Positions 7,148 through 16,479 of a stretch of DNA of 20,097 nt are shown piece after piece. The notes under the pieces were generated by a model. The model worked only from the letters and a program-made list of their open reading frames with translations, did not search any database and had not been told where the DNA came from. Origin of the DNA: UJ101 sp047975265 (GTDB lineage Bacteria > Bacteroidota > Bacteroidia > Flavobacteriales > UJ101). Each line of letters opens with the position of its first letter. The first letter of the stretch is position 1. The stretch lies in NCBI GenBank assembly GCA_047975265.1, contig JBKEDE010000053.1, forward strand, positions 1-20,097, given 5' to 3'. The translations under genes and the position numbers were made by a program.

Positions 7148-10100
7148 TTATAATGTTTTTTCACTCACCATTTCTTCATACTCGCGACTGGAGCCTACAA
7201 TAATTTCATCGTATTCTTCCAATCCGGTACCAGCTGGGATTTTATGCCCGACAATCACATTTTCTTTTAATCCTTCTAATGTATCTGTATAGCCTGCTAC
7301 AGCAGCTTCGTTGAGTACTTTTGTAGTTTCCTGGAATGAGGCTGCCGAAATAAAGGATTGTGTTTGTAATGACGAACGTGTAATTCCTTGTAAAATAGGT
7401 GTTCCGGTTGCGGGGTTAGCATCTCGTGCTATAACTACATTTTTATCTTCACGTTTTAATTTAGAATTTTCATCCCTCAATTCACGCGGTGTTACAATTT
7501 GTCCCGGTTTAAAGTTTTCCGAATCCCCGGCATCTTCAATTACTTTTTTTCCAAAAATCTCATCATTCACATCAATAAATTCTTGTTTATGAACAACTTT
7601 TCCTTCTAAAAAGACTGTATCACCCGAATCTACAATTTCTACTTTTCTCATCATTTGACGAACAATAATTTCAAAATGTTTATCATTAATTTTCACACCT
7701 TGTAAACGATAAACTTCCTGAATTTCATTTACCAAATACTCCTGAACAGCCGTAGGACCTTTAATATTTAAAATATCGCGTGGTGTTATAACTCCTTCAG
7801 ATAAAGCCATACCTGCTTTAACAAAGTCATTTTCCTGTACCAAAATCTGGCTTGATAATTTTACCAAATACTTTTTTATCTCACCTGTACGCGATTCAAT
7901 AATAATTTCACGATTACCTCGTTTTATTTTGCCATAAGAAACCGTTCCATCAATCTCTGCTACTACTGCCGGATTGGATGGGTTACGTGCTTCAAACAAT
8001 TCTGTTACACGTGGTAAACCTCCTGTAATATCTCCTGCTTTGGCTGATTTACGAGGCATTTTCACTAAAATCTTACCTGCTTCAATCTTCTCTCCATCAT
8101 CTACAATTAAGTGAGCCCCAACTGGTAAATTATATGATTTTACTTCTTGCCCTTTTTTATCAACAATTTTTAAAGTCGGAATTAATTTTTTATTGCGTGA
8201 TTCCGAAATTACTTTTTCCTGAAATCCGGTTTGGTCATCTGTTTCAATCTGATAAGTAACTCCTTGTTGGATATTTTCATAAATAATTTTACCTGCTGTT
8301 TCTGAAATAATTACAGCGTTATATGGATCCCAATTACAGATTACAGACTCTTTGGTTACTTTAGCTCCATTTTTAACCAATAATTCAGATCCGTAAGGAA
8401 TATTAGCCGTCATAATTGTATGACCTTTTCCGTTGATAAGTTTCAATTCTGAGGAACGAGAAACAACAACTTCTATTTTATTTCCGGATTCATTTACACT
8501 CGAAACGGTTCTTAAATCTTCTATTTCAAGAGTACCATCCCCTTTAGCAATATGAGAAGAAACTTCAGAAACATTACCGGCAGTACCTCCCACATGGAAT
8601 GTACGTAAGGTCAGCTGTGTTCCCGGCTCTCCAATAGATTGGGCAGCTACAACGCCTACCGATTCTCCTTTCTGTACGGGGCGATTGGTTGATAAATTCC
8701 GTCCGTAACATTTTTCACAAATACCTTTTTTAGCTTCACACGTTAGAGGAGAACGAACTTCTACTTCTTCCAAGCCTGATGCTTCAATAATGTCAGCCAT
8801 ATCTTCTGTGATAATCTCATTGGCTTTAACGACTATTTTATCATTGTTAGGGTTTACAATATCAAATAAGGCTACGCGTCCTACAATTCGTTCTGCTATT
8901 CCTTCAACAATTTCTTCATTTTTCTTTAACGGTTTGACTGTCAATCCTCTTAAAGTACCACAATCTTCTTCACGTACAATAACATCTTGGGCAACATCTA
9001 CTAAACGTCGTGTTAAATACCCTGCGTCGGCCGTTTTCAAAGCGGTATCGGCAAGACCTTTACGTGCTCCGTGTGTAGAAATAAAATACTCTAAGATGGA
9101 TAATCCTTCACGGAAGTTAGCAATAATCGGGTTTTCGATAATTTCGCCACCTGATTGACCTGCTTTTTGAGGTTTTGCCATTAATCCACGCATTCCGGAT
9201 AACTGACGAATTTGTTCTTTGGAACCTCTTGCTCCAGAATCTAACATCATGTAAACCGAGTTAAATCCTTGTTTATCTTCAATCATGCGTTTCATCACAA
9301 TATCCGTTAATTTGGCATTTGTGTTTGTCCAAATATCAATAACCTGATTGTAACGTTCATTATTTGTAATCAATCCCATATTATAGTTGGCTTTTACGCC
9401 TTCTACTTGTTCAACAGCTTCATCAATCATCGGCTCTTTCTGATCAGGAATTAAAATATCTCCTAAACTAAATGACAATCCTCCTTCAAAAGCATTATCA
9501 TACCCTAAAGTTTTCATATCGTCTAAGAATTGTGCTGTTGTCGGAACATCTGTTTCCTTTAAAATATTACCAATAATGGTTCTTAATGATTTTTTTGTTA
9601 ATACCTCATTAATAAATCCTACAGAAGCTGGTACAACATCATTAAATAACACTTTACCAACTGTTGTTTCTGTTAATTTATTAACAAGCTTTCCTTTTTC
9701 TTTTACATCAACTTTTACACGGATTTTTGCATGTAAAGCAACCGCTTTTTCATTATATGCTATACGTACCTCTTCCGGAGAATAGAATATTGATCCTTCT
9801 CCTTTTACTTTATAATCTTTTGTTGAAACACGCTCTTTGGTCATATAATACAGTCCCAATACCATATCTTGAGAAGGCACGGTAACAGGTGCTCCGTTAG
9901 CCGGATTTAAAATATTATGTGATGCCAGCATTAGTAATTGAGCTTCTAAAATAGCTTCAGGTCCTAAAGGCAAATGAACCGCCATTTGGTCTCCATCAAA
10001 ATCAGCATTAAATGCCGTACATACCAATGGGTGTAATTGAATGGCTTTTCCTTCGATTAATTTTGGTTGAAATGCCTGAATACCCAAACGGTGAAGTGTA

Positions 10101-11428
10101 GGAGCACGGTTTAGTAATACCGGACGACCTTTCAGTACATTTTCCAAAATATCCCAAACCACAGGCTCTTTACGGTCTATTATCTTTTTAGCAGATTTTA
10201 CTGTTTTAACAATTCCTCTTTCGATTAGTTTACGAACGATAAACGGTTTATACAACTCTGCTGCCATATTTTTAGGAAGACCGCATTCGTGCAGTTTCAA
10301 AGTTGGTCCTACCACAATTACGGAACGAGCCGAATAATCCACACGTTTACCCAATAAATTTTGGCGGAAACGACCTTGTTTTCCTTTTAATGAATCTGAT
10401 AACGATTTTAATGGCCTGTTAGAATCTGTTGTAACGGCTGAAGATTTTCTTGTGTTGTCAAACAAAGAATCTACAGACTCTTGAAGCATCCGTTTTTCAT
10501 TACGTAAAATTACTTCAGGAGCTTTAATTTCCATCAATCTTTTTAAACGATTGTTACGAATAATCACACGTCGGTATAAGTCATTCAAATCGGATGTTGC
10601 AAAACGACCTCCATCTAATGGAACTAACGGGCGTAATTCAGGTGGAATCACTGGAATCACACGAAGAACCATCCATTCCGGGTGGTTTTCCATTCTACGA
10701 TTTGCATCGCGTAATGATTCTACAACCTGTAATCGTTTTAAAGCTTCCGTTCTTCTTTGTTTAGATGTTTCATGATTTGCACTATGGCGTAATTCATACG
10801 ATAATTCATCTAAATCAATTCTTTTTAGTAATTCTTCGATGCATTCTGCTCCCATTTTTGCAATAAATTTATTGGGGTCAGAATCTTCCAAATATTGATT
10901 TTCAACCGGAAGTTCGTCCATAATATCTAAATATTCTTCTTCTGTCAAGAAGTCCATTTTATTTAGAGGTTCTCCATCCGGACGAAAGGCAATTCCTGTT
11001 TGTATTACGACATAACGTTCGTAATAAATAATCATATCCAGTTTTTTGGACGGAACACCCAGAATATACCCTATTTTATTCGGTAAGGAACGAAAATACC
11101 ATATGTGGGCTACGGGAACAACCAAGTTGATGTGTCCGATACGGTCACGTCGTACTTTTTTTTCTGTAACTTCAACACCACATCGATCACAAACAATTCC
11201 TTTGTAGCGAATTCTTTTGTATTTGCCGCATGCACATTCATAATCTTTTACAGGACCGAAAATTCTTTCACAAAAAAGACCATCCCGTTCCGGCTTATGC
11301 GTACGGTAATTAATTGTTTCAGGTTTTAAAACCTCTCCGTGTGATTTTTGTAAAATTGACTCCGGAGATGCTAATCCGATTGTAATTTTATTAAATCTAC
11401 TCGTTGTATTTTGTTTTTTAACTGCCAT
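7148..11428 (-). CDS. rpoC: DNA-directed RNA polymerase subunit beta'
   Basis: This subunit carries the catalytic Mg site of RNA polymerase. The open frame can begin at a TTG (11434), but the ATG at 11428 (MAVKKQ...) matches the usual flavobacterial start and gives 1426 residues. Numbered from that TTG, the zinc ribbon has Cys67, Cys69, Cys82 and Cys85. The catalytic loop NADFDGD is at 476-482 with Asp478, Asp480 and Asp482. The bridge/trigger region with GARGSKEQIRQLSGMRG starts near 733. The second zinc site is Cys825, Cys899, Cys906 and Cys909. The length and lack of a large insertion are normal for Bacteroidota. It follows rpoB by 77 bases that contain a stem-loop, and DUF3467 follows it directly. 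No defects were seen. Confidence 0.98.
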   Translation of the reverse strand: MAVKKQNTTSRFNKITIGLASPESILQKSHGEVLKPETINYRTHKPERDGLFCERIFGPVKDYECACGKYKRIRYKGIVCDRCGVEVTEKKVRRDRIGHINLVVPVAHIWYFRSLPNKIGYILGVPSKKLDMIIYYERYVVIQTGIAFRPDGEPLNKMDFLTEEEYLDIMDELPVENQYLEDSDPNKFIAKMGAECIEELLKRIDLDELSYELRHSANHETSKQRRTEALKRLQVVESLRDANRRMENHPEWMVLRVIPVIPPELRPLVPLDGGRFATSDLNDLYRRVIIRNNRLKRLMEIKAPEVILRNEKRMLQESVDSLFDNTRKSSAVTTDSNRPLKSLSDSLKGKQGRFRQNLLGKRVDYSARSVIVVGPTLKLHECGLPKNMAAELYKPFIVRKLIERGIVKTVKSAKKIIDRKEPVVWDILENVLKGRPVLLNRAPTLHRLGIQAFQPKLIEGKAIQLHPLVCTAFNADFDGDQMAVHLPLGPEAILEAQLLMLASHNILNPANGAPVTVPSQDMVLGLYYMTKERVSTKDYKVKGEGSIFYSPEEVRIAYNEKAVALHAKIRVKVDVKEKGKLVNKLTETTVGKVLFNDVVPASVGFINEVLTKKSLRTIIGNILKETDVPTTAQFLDDMKTLGYDNAFEGGLSFSLGDILIPDQKEPMIDEAVEQVEGVKANYNMGLITNNERYNQVIDIWTNTNAKLTDIVMKRMIEDKQGFNSVYMMLDSGARGSKEQIRQLSGMRGLMAKPQKAGQSGGEIIENPIIANFREGLSILEYFISTHGARKGLADTALKTADAGYLTRRLVDVAQDVIVREEDCGTLRGLTVKPLKKNEEIVEGIAERIVGRVALFDIVNPNNDKIVVKANEIITEDMADIIEASGLEEVEVRSPLTCEAKKGICEKCYGRNLSTNRPVQKGESVGVVAAQSIGEPGTQLTLRTFHVGGTAGNVSEVSSHIAKGDGTLEIEDLRTVSSVNESGNKIEVVVSRSSELKLINGKGHTIMTANIPYGSELLVKNGAKVTKESVICNWDPYNAVIISETAGKIIYENIQQGVTYQIETDDQTGFQEKVISESRNKKLIPTLKIVDKKGQEVKSYNLPVGAHLIVDDGEKIEAGKILVKMPRKSAKAGDITGGLPRVTELFEARNPSNPAVVAEIDGTVSYGKIKRGNREIIIESRTGEIKKYLVKLSSQILVQENDFVKAGMALSEGVITPRDILNIKGPTAVQEYLVNEIQEVYRLQGVKINDKHFEIIVRQMMRKVEIVDSGDTVFLEGKVVHKQEFIDVNDEIFGKKVIEDAGDSENFKPGQIVTPRELRDENSKLKREDKNVVIARDANPATGTPILQGITRSSLQTQSFISAASFQETTKVLNEAAVAGYTDTLEGLKENVIVGHKIPAGTGLEEYDEIIVGSSREYEEMVSEKTL

Positions 11429-11473
11429 ATTCAAAAATTGAAGTTGACTTCACATAATTTTATAATTAAAAAT

Positions 11474-11499
11474 CTTGTGGGAATTTTATCTCCCATAAG
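11474..11499 (-). terminator. Terminator-like stem-loop between rpoB and rpoC
   Basis: On the minus strand CTTATGGGA and TCCCACAAG pair with one A-C mismatch around an 8-base loop and are followed by ATTTTTAATTAT. The stem starts 7 bases after the rpoB stop codon. Because rpoC lies just downstream with no obvious promoter, it is more likely a partial terminator or an RNA processing/stability element than a full stop. Confidence 0.45.
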
Positions 11500-11505
11500 G
11501 CTTTA

Positions 11506-14500
11506 CTATTCTTCTAAACGTACATCCAATCCCAAACCTTGCAACTCGTGTAACAATACGTTAAATGATTCCGGAATACCCGGCTCCGGCATGGTTTCTC
11601 CTTTCACTATTGCTTCGTATGTTTTGGCACGACCTACAACGTCATCTGATTTAACCGTCAATATTTCACGTAATGTATGAGCTGCTCCATATGCTTCTAA
11701 TGCCCAAACTTCCATTTCACCAAAACGCTGACCTCCAAATTGAGCTTTACCTCCCAATGGTTGTTGCGTAATTAATGAATAAGGTCCGATTGAACGTGCA
11801 TGCATTTTGTCGTCTACCATGTGTCCTAATTTTAACATGTAGATAACTCCTACGGTAGCCGGTTGGTCAAAACGTTCTCCTGTTCCTCCATCATATAAGT
11901 ATGTATGCCCAAAATCAGGAATTTCTGCCTCTCTTGTCAGGGCTGTAATTTCATCAATGTGAGCTCCATCAAAAATAGGTGTTCCGTATTTTTTTCCTAA
12001 TTTTTTACCTGCCCATCCTAAAACGGTTTCAAAAATTTGACCGATATTCATACGGGAAGGTACTCCTAATGGGTTTAATACAATATCCACAGGTGTTCCG
12101 TCTTCTAAAAACGGCATATCTTCTTCACGAACAATACGAGCTACAATACCCTTGTTACCGTGGCGTCCCGCCATTTTGTCTCCTACTTTTAATTTACGTT
12201 TTTTAACGATATAAACTTTCGCTAATTTCAAAATTCCGGCAGGTAATTCATCTCCGACAGAAATAGTGAACTTTTGACGACGCAACGCTCCCTGTAAATC
12301 ATTTACTTGGATTTTGTAGTTATGTAACAATTCGCGTATCAATGTGTTGATATGATCATCTGTTGTCCATTGACCTCCTACCAAGTGAACGTAATCCTCT
12401 ACACTATTCAATACTTTTTGGGAGAATTTAGTTCCTTTCTTGATTACTTCTTCGTTTAAATCATTGGTTATACCTTGAGCTGTTTTACCATTAACCAAAG
12501 AATACAATTTTTCAATCAAAGTATCTTTTAACTCTGCCTGTAATTTAGAGTATTTGGTTTCTAAGCGTTCGATTTCTATTTTGTCTTCCGCTCTTTTTTT
12601 CTTGTCTTTAATACTTCTTTCGAACAAAGTTTTACGTAAAACCACACCTTGTAATGAAGGTGTTGCTTTTAAAGATGCATCTTTAACATCGCCTGCTTTA
12701 TCACCAAAAATTGCACGCAATAATTTTTCTTCCGGTGTTGGGTCAGATTCTCCTTTTGGTGTGATTTTCCCAATCAAAATATCTCCCGGATTTACTTCAG
12801 CTCCAATGCGAATCATACCGTGTTCATCTAAATCCTTAGTCGCTTCTTCACTAACATTCGGAATATCGTTTGTTAATTCTTCTGCTCCTAATTTTGTATC
12901 ACGAACATCCATAGAATATTCATCAATATGAATGGAAGTAAACCAATCTTCACGCACTACTTTTTCAGAAATTACAATTGCATCTTCAAAATTATATCCT
13001 TTCCAAGGCATGAAAGACACTAACAAATTACGCCCTAAAGCTAATTCACCTTCTTCCGTAGCGTAACCTTCGGTCAATACTTGTCCTTTCTCTACACGAT
13101 CTCCTTTTTTAACAATCGGTTTTAGTGTAATACAGGTATTTTGGTTGGTTTTTCTGAATTTGGTTAATTCATACGTTTTAATATTAGAATCAAAATTTAC
13201 TATTTTTTCTTCTTCTGTACGATCATATTCTATTACAATTTCATCTGCATCCACATACTGAACCGTTCCTGCTCCTTCTGCATTAATCAAGATACGTGAA
13301 TCTCTTGCTACACGTGCTTCAAGACCTGTACCCACAATAGGTGCTTCTGGTTTTAATAACGGAACTGCCTGACGCATCATATTAGATCCCATCAAAGCCC
13401 GGTTGGCATCATCGTGTTCTAAGAACGGAATTAAGGATGCTGAAATTGAAGCAATTTGATTGGGTGCTACGTCCATGTAATTAACTTGGTCGGGTTCAAC
13501 TACGGGAAAGTCTCCATCTTCACGAGCCACAATCCGATCTGTTGCAAATTCGTTAGCATCTGTTAAGGGAATATTTGCCTGAGCAATAATTCGTTCTTCC
13601 TCTTCTTCAGCAGATAAATAGGTTATTCCACCATCTACTTTACCTTTCTCTACTTCATGATAAGGTGTTTCGATGAATCCCATCTTATTAACTTTTGCGT
13701 ACACGCATAAAGATGAAATCAATCCAATATTAGGTCCTTCCGGAGTTTCAATAGGACATAAACGTCCGTAGTGTGTATAATGTACATCACGAACTTCAAA
13801 CCCTGCTCGGTCTCTTGATAAACCACCCGGTCCTAAAGCAGATAAACGTCTTTTATGTGTAATCTCAGCTAACGGATTGGTTTGATCCATAAATTGAGAT
13901 AGTTGATTTGTTCCAAAGAATGAGTTGATTACAGAAGATAATGTTTTTGCATTGATTAAGTCAATTGGGGTAAATACTTCATTATCACGCACATTCATAC
14001 GTTCACGAATTGTACGTGCCATACGTGCTAATCCTACACCAAATTGGTTTGCCATCTGCTCTCCTACCGTTCGTACACGGCGATTGGATAAATGGTCAAT
14101 ATCATCAACTTCTGCTTTGGAGTTTACCAATTCTATCAAATATTTAACGATTGAAAGGATATCTTCTTCCGTTAATACTTCTTTTTCCATATCAATATTC
14201 AATCCTAATTTTTTATTGATACGGTAACGCCCTACTTCACCCAAGCTATAACGCGTTTCTGAGAAAAATAATTTCTCGATAATACCTCGTGCTGTTTCTT
14301 CATCAGGTGGTTCTGCATTACGCAACACTCTGTATATATGTTCAACAGCCTCTTTTTCAGAGTTTGTTGGATCTTTCTGTAATGTATTGTGAATGATAGC
14401 ATAATCTGCTGAAGAATTATCTTCTTTGTGTAATAAAATTGTTTTTACACCTGATTCTATAATTTCTTCAATATGACTTTCTTCTAAAACTGTCTCACGA

Positions 14501-15321
14501 TCTAAAATAATTTCATTACGCTCTATTGATACTACTTCTCCTGTATCTTCATCTACAAAATCTTCATGCCACGTATTCAATACACGTGCTGCCAAAGTTC
14601 TTCCTAAGGCTTTTTTCAAGCCTGTTTTGGAAACTTTAATTTCTTCTGCCAAATCAAAGATTTCCAGAATATCTTTATCACGCTCATAACCAATTGCACG
14701 AAGTAATGTGGTCAAAGGCAATTTCTTCTTACGATCAATATAAGCATACATAACACTGTTGATGTCTGTTGCAAACTCGATCCAAGAGCCTTTAAACGGA
14801 ATAACACGTGCTGAATATAATTTGGTACCATTTGCATGATAAGACTGTCCAAAAAACACTCCCGGAGAACGGTGTAATTGTGAAACAATCACACGTTCTG
14901 CACCATTAATAATAAAGGAGCCACTATTGGTCATGTAAGGAATTGTACCTAAATACACATCTTGTACTACGGTTTCGAAATCTTCGTGTTCCGGGTCTGT
15001 ACAATAAAGCTTTAAACGAGCTTTTAAAGGTACATTATATGTCAAACCTCTTTCTATACACTCTTCAATAGCATATCGGGGAGGGTCAACGAAATAGTCT
15101 AAAAATTCTAATACGAATTGGTTTCTCGTATCTGAAATAGGGAAATTTTCTACAAACGTTTTATAGAGACCTTCTTCTTCTCTATCGTCTGCTTTTGTTT
15201 CCAATTGGAAGAAATCTTGAAATGATTTTACCTGAACATCTAAGAAATCAGGATAATCCAATTGCCCTTTTACAGAAGCAAAACTAATTCTTTCCGGAGA
15301 TTTTACTGTTTTATCCGCCAA
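11506..15321 (-). CDS. rpoB: DNA-directed RNA polymerase subunit beta
   Basis: A 1271-residue beta subunit. The rifampicin-binding region is intact and of sensitive type: QLSQFMDQTNPL, then ITHKRRLSALGPGGL, with Asp479, His489 and Ser494 at the places of E. coli Asp516, His526 and Ser531. Later come GRLCPIETPEGPNIGLI and the active-centre segment KMAGRHGNKG. The C-terminus is LGLDVRLEE. The start is TTG at 15321 (MADKTVKSPERISF): the frame upstream reaches a stop after a few codons with no ATG, and the distance from this start to the conserved core fits flavobacterial RpoB. It is preceded by a 196-base structured leader after rplL and is probably read through from the ribosomal protein genes. 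Confidence 0.97.
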   Translation of the reverse strand: MADKTVKSPERISFASVKGQLDYPDFLDVQVKSFQDFFQLETKADDREEEGLYKTFVENFPISDTRNQFVLEFLDYFVDPPRYAIEECIERGLTYNVPLKARLKLYCTDPEHEDFETVVQDVYLGTIPYMTNSGSFIINGAERVIVSQLHRSPGVFFGQSYHANGTKLYSARVIPFKGSWIEFATDINSVMYAYIDRKKKLPLTTLLRAIGYERDKDILEIFDLAEEIKVSKTGLKKALGRTLAARVLNTWHEDFVDEDTGEVVSIERNEIILDRETVLEESHIEEIIESGVKTILLHKEDNSSADYAIIHNTLQKDPTNSEKEAVEHIYRVLRNAEPPDEETARGIIEKLFFSETRYSLGEVGRYRINKKLGLNIDMEKEVLTEEDILSIVKYLIELVNSKAEVDDIDHLSNRRVRTVGEQMANQFGVGLARMARTIRERMNVRDNEVFTPIDLINAKTLSSVINSFFGTNQLSQFMDQTNPLAEITHKRRLSALGPGGLSRDRAGFEVRDVHYTHYGRLCPIETPEGPNIGLISSLCVYAKVNKMGFIETPYHEVEKGKVDGGITYLSAEEEEERIIAQANIPLTDANEFATDRIVAREDGDFPVVEPDQVNYMDVAPNQIASISASLIPFLEHDDANRALMGSNMMRQAVPLLKPEAPIVGTGLEARVARDSRILINAEGAGTVQYVDADEIVIEYDRTEEEKIVNFDSNIKTYELTKFRKTNQNTCITLKPIVKKGDRVEKGQVLTEGYATEEGELALGRNLLVSFMPWKGYNFEDAIVISEKVVREDWFTSIHIDEYSMDVRDTKLGAEELTNDIPNVSEEATKDLDEHGMIRIGAEVNPGDILIGKITPKGESDPTPEEKLLRAIFGDKAGDVKDASLKATPSLQGVVLRKTLFERSIKDKKKRAEDKIEIERLETKYSKLQAELKDTLIEKLYSLVNGKTAQGITNDLNEEVIKKGTKFSQKVLNSVEDYVHLVGGQWTTDDHINTLIRELLHNYKIQVNDLQGALRRQKFTISVGDELPAGILKLAKVYIVKKRKLKVGDKMAGRHGNKGIVARIVREEDMPFLEDGTPVDIVLNPLGVPSRMNIGQIFETVLGWAGKKLGKKYGTPIFDGAHIDEITALTREAEIPDFGHTYLYDGGTGERFDQPATVGVIYMLKLGHMVDDKMHARSIGPYSLITQQPLGGKAQFGGQRFGEMEVWALEAYGAAHTLREILTVKSDDVVGRAKTYEAIVKGETMPEPGIPESFNVLLHELQGLGLDVRLEE

Positions 15322-15349
15322 TTTTATACGGTTTTAAAATTAGAAACAT
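15311..15349 (-). CDS. Possible 12-codon upstream frame overlapping the rpoB start
   Basis: On the minus strand an ATG (15349) opens a 12-codon frame MFLILKPYKIGG whose TAA lies 8-10 bases after the first base of the rpoB TTG, in another frame. If translated, it would end on top of the rpoB start and could couple or reduce rpoB initiation. Length and composition are compatible with chance. Confidence 0.15.
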   Translation of the reverse strand: MFLILKPYKIGG

Positions 15350-15438
15350 AGATAATACATACACTTTGTATGTTTTTAATATTGATTAACAACAAGTTAA
15401 CCATAACGAATATTTGTTTTTAAATGGTAATATTCACC

Positions 15439-15497
15439 AAACCATCATATATGCAAAATGGTTTAGACCTTACGAGTTCCTCTCGCAGGTCTAAACC
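15439..15497 (-). promoter_or_regulatory. Structured rplL–rpoB intergenic leader, possible attenuator or RNase III site
   Basis: On the minus strand GGTTTAGACC (15497-15488) and GGTCTAAACC (15469-15460) form a perfect 10 bp stem with a second inner stem, CGAG/CTCG (15485-15482 and 15476-15473). The downstream arm can instead pair as AAACCAT with the later ATGGTTT (15445-15439). The two pairings share bases and exclude each other, as in attenuators. In E. coli the same gap holds an attenuator and an RNase III site, so a similar role is plausible. The run after the stem is only weakly T-rich. Confidence 0.5.
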
Positions 15498-15517
15498 GAT
15501 GTATTATTAAGTAACAT

Positions 15518-15895
15518 TTACTTTAATTCTACCTCAGCTCCGGCTTCTTCCAATTGAGCTTTTAAAGCCTCTGCTTCATCTTTAGCAATACCTTCTTTGA
15601 TTGGAGTTGGTGCTCCGTCAACCATTTCTTTAGCATCTTTTAATCCGGCTCCTGTTAGTTCTTTCACTAATTTAACTACAGCTAATTTAGAACCTCCTGC
15701 CGCTTTTAAGATTACGTCAAATTCTGATTTTTCTGCTGCACCACCTGCTGCATCTCCTGCTCCGCCACCTGCTACAGCTACAGCTGCTGCTGCCGGCTCA
15801 ATTCCATATTCTTCTTTTAAAATCTCAGCTAATTCATTAACTTCTTTTACCGTTAAATTAACTAAAGTTTCTGCAATTTTTTTTAAATCTGCCAT
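15518..15895 (-). CDS. rplL: 50S ribosomal protein L7/L12
   Basis: A 125-residue acidic protein of normal length. The N-terminal dimerisation/L10-binding helices (DLKKIAETLVNLTVKEVNELAEILK) are followed by a flexible Ala/Gly-rich hinge (about 34-57, with GGGAGDAAGGAAE). The C-terminal factor-binding domain follows (FDVILKAAGGSKLAVVKLVKE, then GLKDAKEMVDGAP). It forms the mobile ribosome stalk that recruits EF-Tu and EF-G. It follows rplJ by 41 bases, as in most bacteria. Confidence 0.98.
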   Translation of the reverse strand: MADLKKIAETLVNLTVKEVNELAEILKEEYGIEPAAAAVAVAGGGAGDAAGGAAEKSEFDVILKAAGGSKLAVVKLVKELTGAGLKDAKEMVDGAPTPIKEGIAKDEAEALKAQLEEAGAEVELK

Positions 15896-15936
15896 TTTAA
15901 TAATTTTTTTGTTCTTAGATATTTATTTGTGTATTC

Positions 15937-16458
15937 TTATTCTGTTCTTTCTGATAATACCTTTACCAAACCGCTAATCGTATTTCTTCCTGACTGTAAC
16001 GCAGAAAGTACATTTTTAGCAGGTGATTGTAATAAAGTAACAATGTCGCCCAGTAATTCTTCTTTTGATTTAATCGCTACCAATGCATCTAATTGATTAT
16101 CTCCTACATAACAGGCTTCTTCAATCCAAGCTCCTTTTAAAATAGGTCTGTCTGCTTTTTTACGGAAGCTCTTTATCACCTTTGCCGGTGCATTAGCCTG
16201 TTCCGAAATCATGATTGAAGTATTCCCTTTTAACGCCTCATATAATTCATCAAATTCTTTATCAGAATCTTCCATTGCTTTTTTAAGTAGCGTATTTTTA
16301 ACCACTTGAAGTTTGATACCGTTTTTAAAACAGTCTCTTCTTAAATCAGATGTTTGACTTGCATTCAAATCAGATATGTCTGCCAAGTAAATCGTAGCGT
16401 TATCAGCTAAAATTCCTCTTAATTCTTCTATTGCTTGAGCTTTTGCTTCTCTTGTCAT
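15937..16458 (-). CDS. rplJ: 50S ribosomal protein L10
   Basis: The open frame extends to a TTG at 16479, directly against the rplA stop, but the ATG at 16458 (MTREAKAQAIEEL) matches the family and gives 173 residues. It shows the typical N-terminal domain with ATIYLADISDLNASQTSDLRR, VVKNTLLKKAM and KGAWIE, and a C-terminal helix (LLGDIVTLLQSPAKNVLSAL) that holds L7/L12 dimers on the stalk base. Only 21 bases separate it from rplA, so there is no room for a separate L10 leader of the kind found upstream of rplJ in other phyla. Confidence 0.96.
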   Translation of the reverse strand: MTREAKAQAIEELRGILADNATIYLADISDLNASQTSDLRRDCFKNGIKLQVVKNTLLKKAMEDSDKEFDELYEALKGNTSIMISEQANAPAKVIKSFRKKADRPILKGAWIEEACYVGDNQLDALVAIKSKEELLGDIVTLLQSPAKNVLSALQSGRNTISGLVKVLSERTE

Positions 16459-16479
16459 AACAATTTGTTTTTTAAACAA

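Noticed and set aside
7311..14227. Several plus-strand open frames of 69-125 codons inside rpoC and rpoB
   Set aside because: They lie opposite conserved polymerase motifs, have low-complexity Ser/Thr-rich products and no start context; they are shadows of the real genes.
15357..15373. ACATAC/GTATGT inverted repeat in the rpoB leader
   Set aside because: Only 6 bp and AT-rich; it faces the wrong way for a T-run on the coding strand, so chance is likely.
15597..15977. Long plus-strand open frame over rplL/rplJ
   Set aside because: It is antisense to a perfectly conserved rplL; its Ala/Pro-rich product mirrors the Ala/Gly-rich hinge and has no family features.
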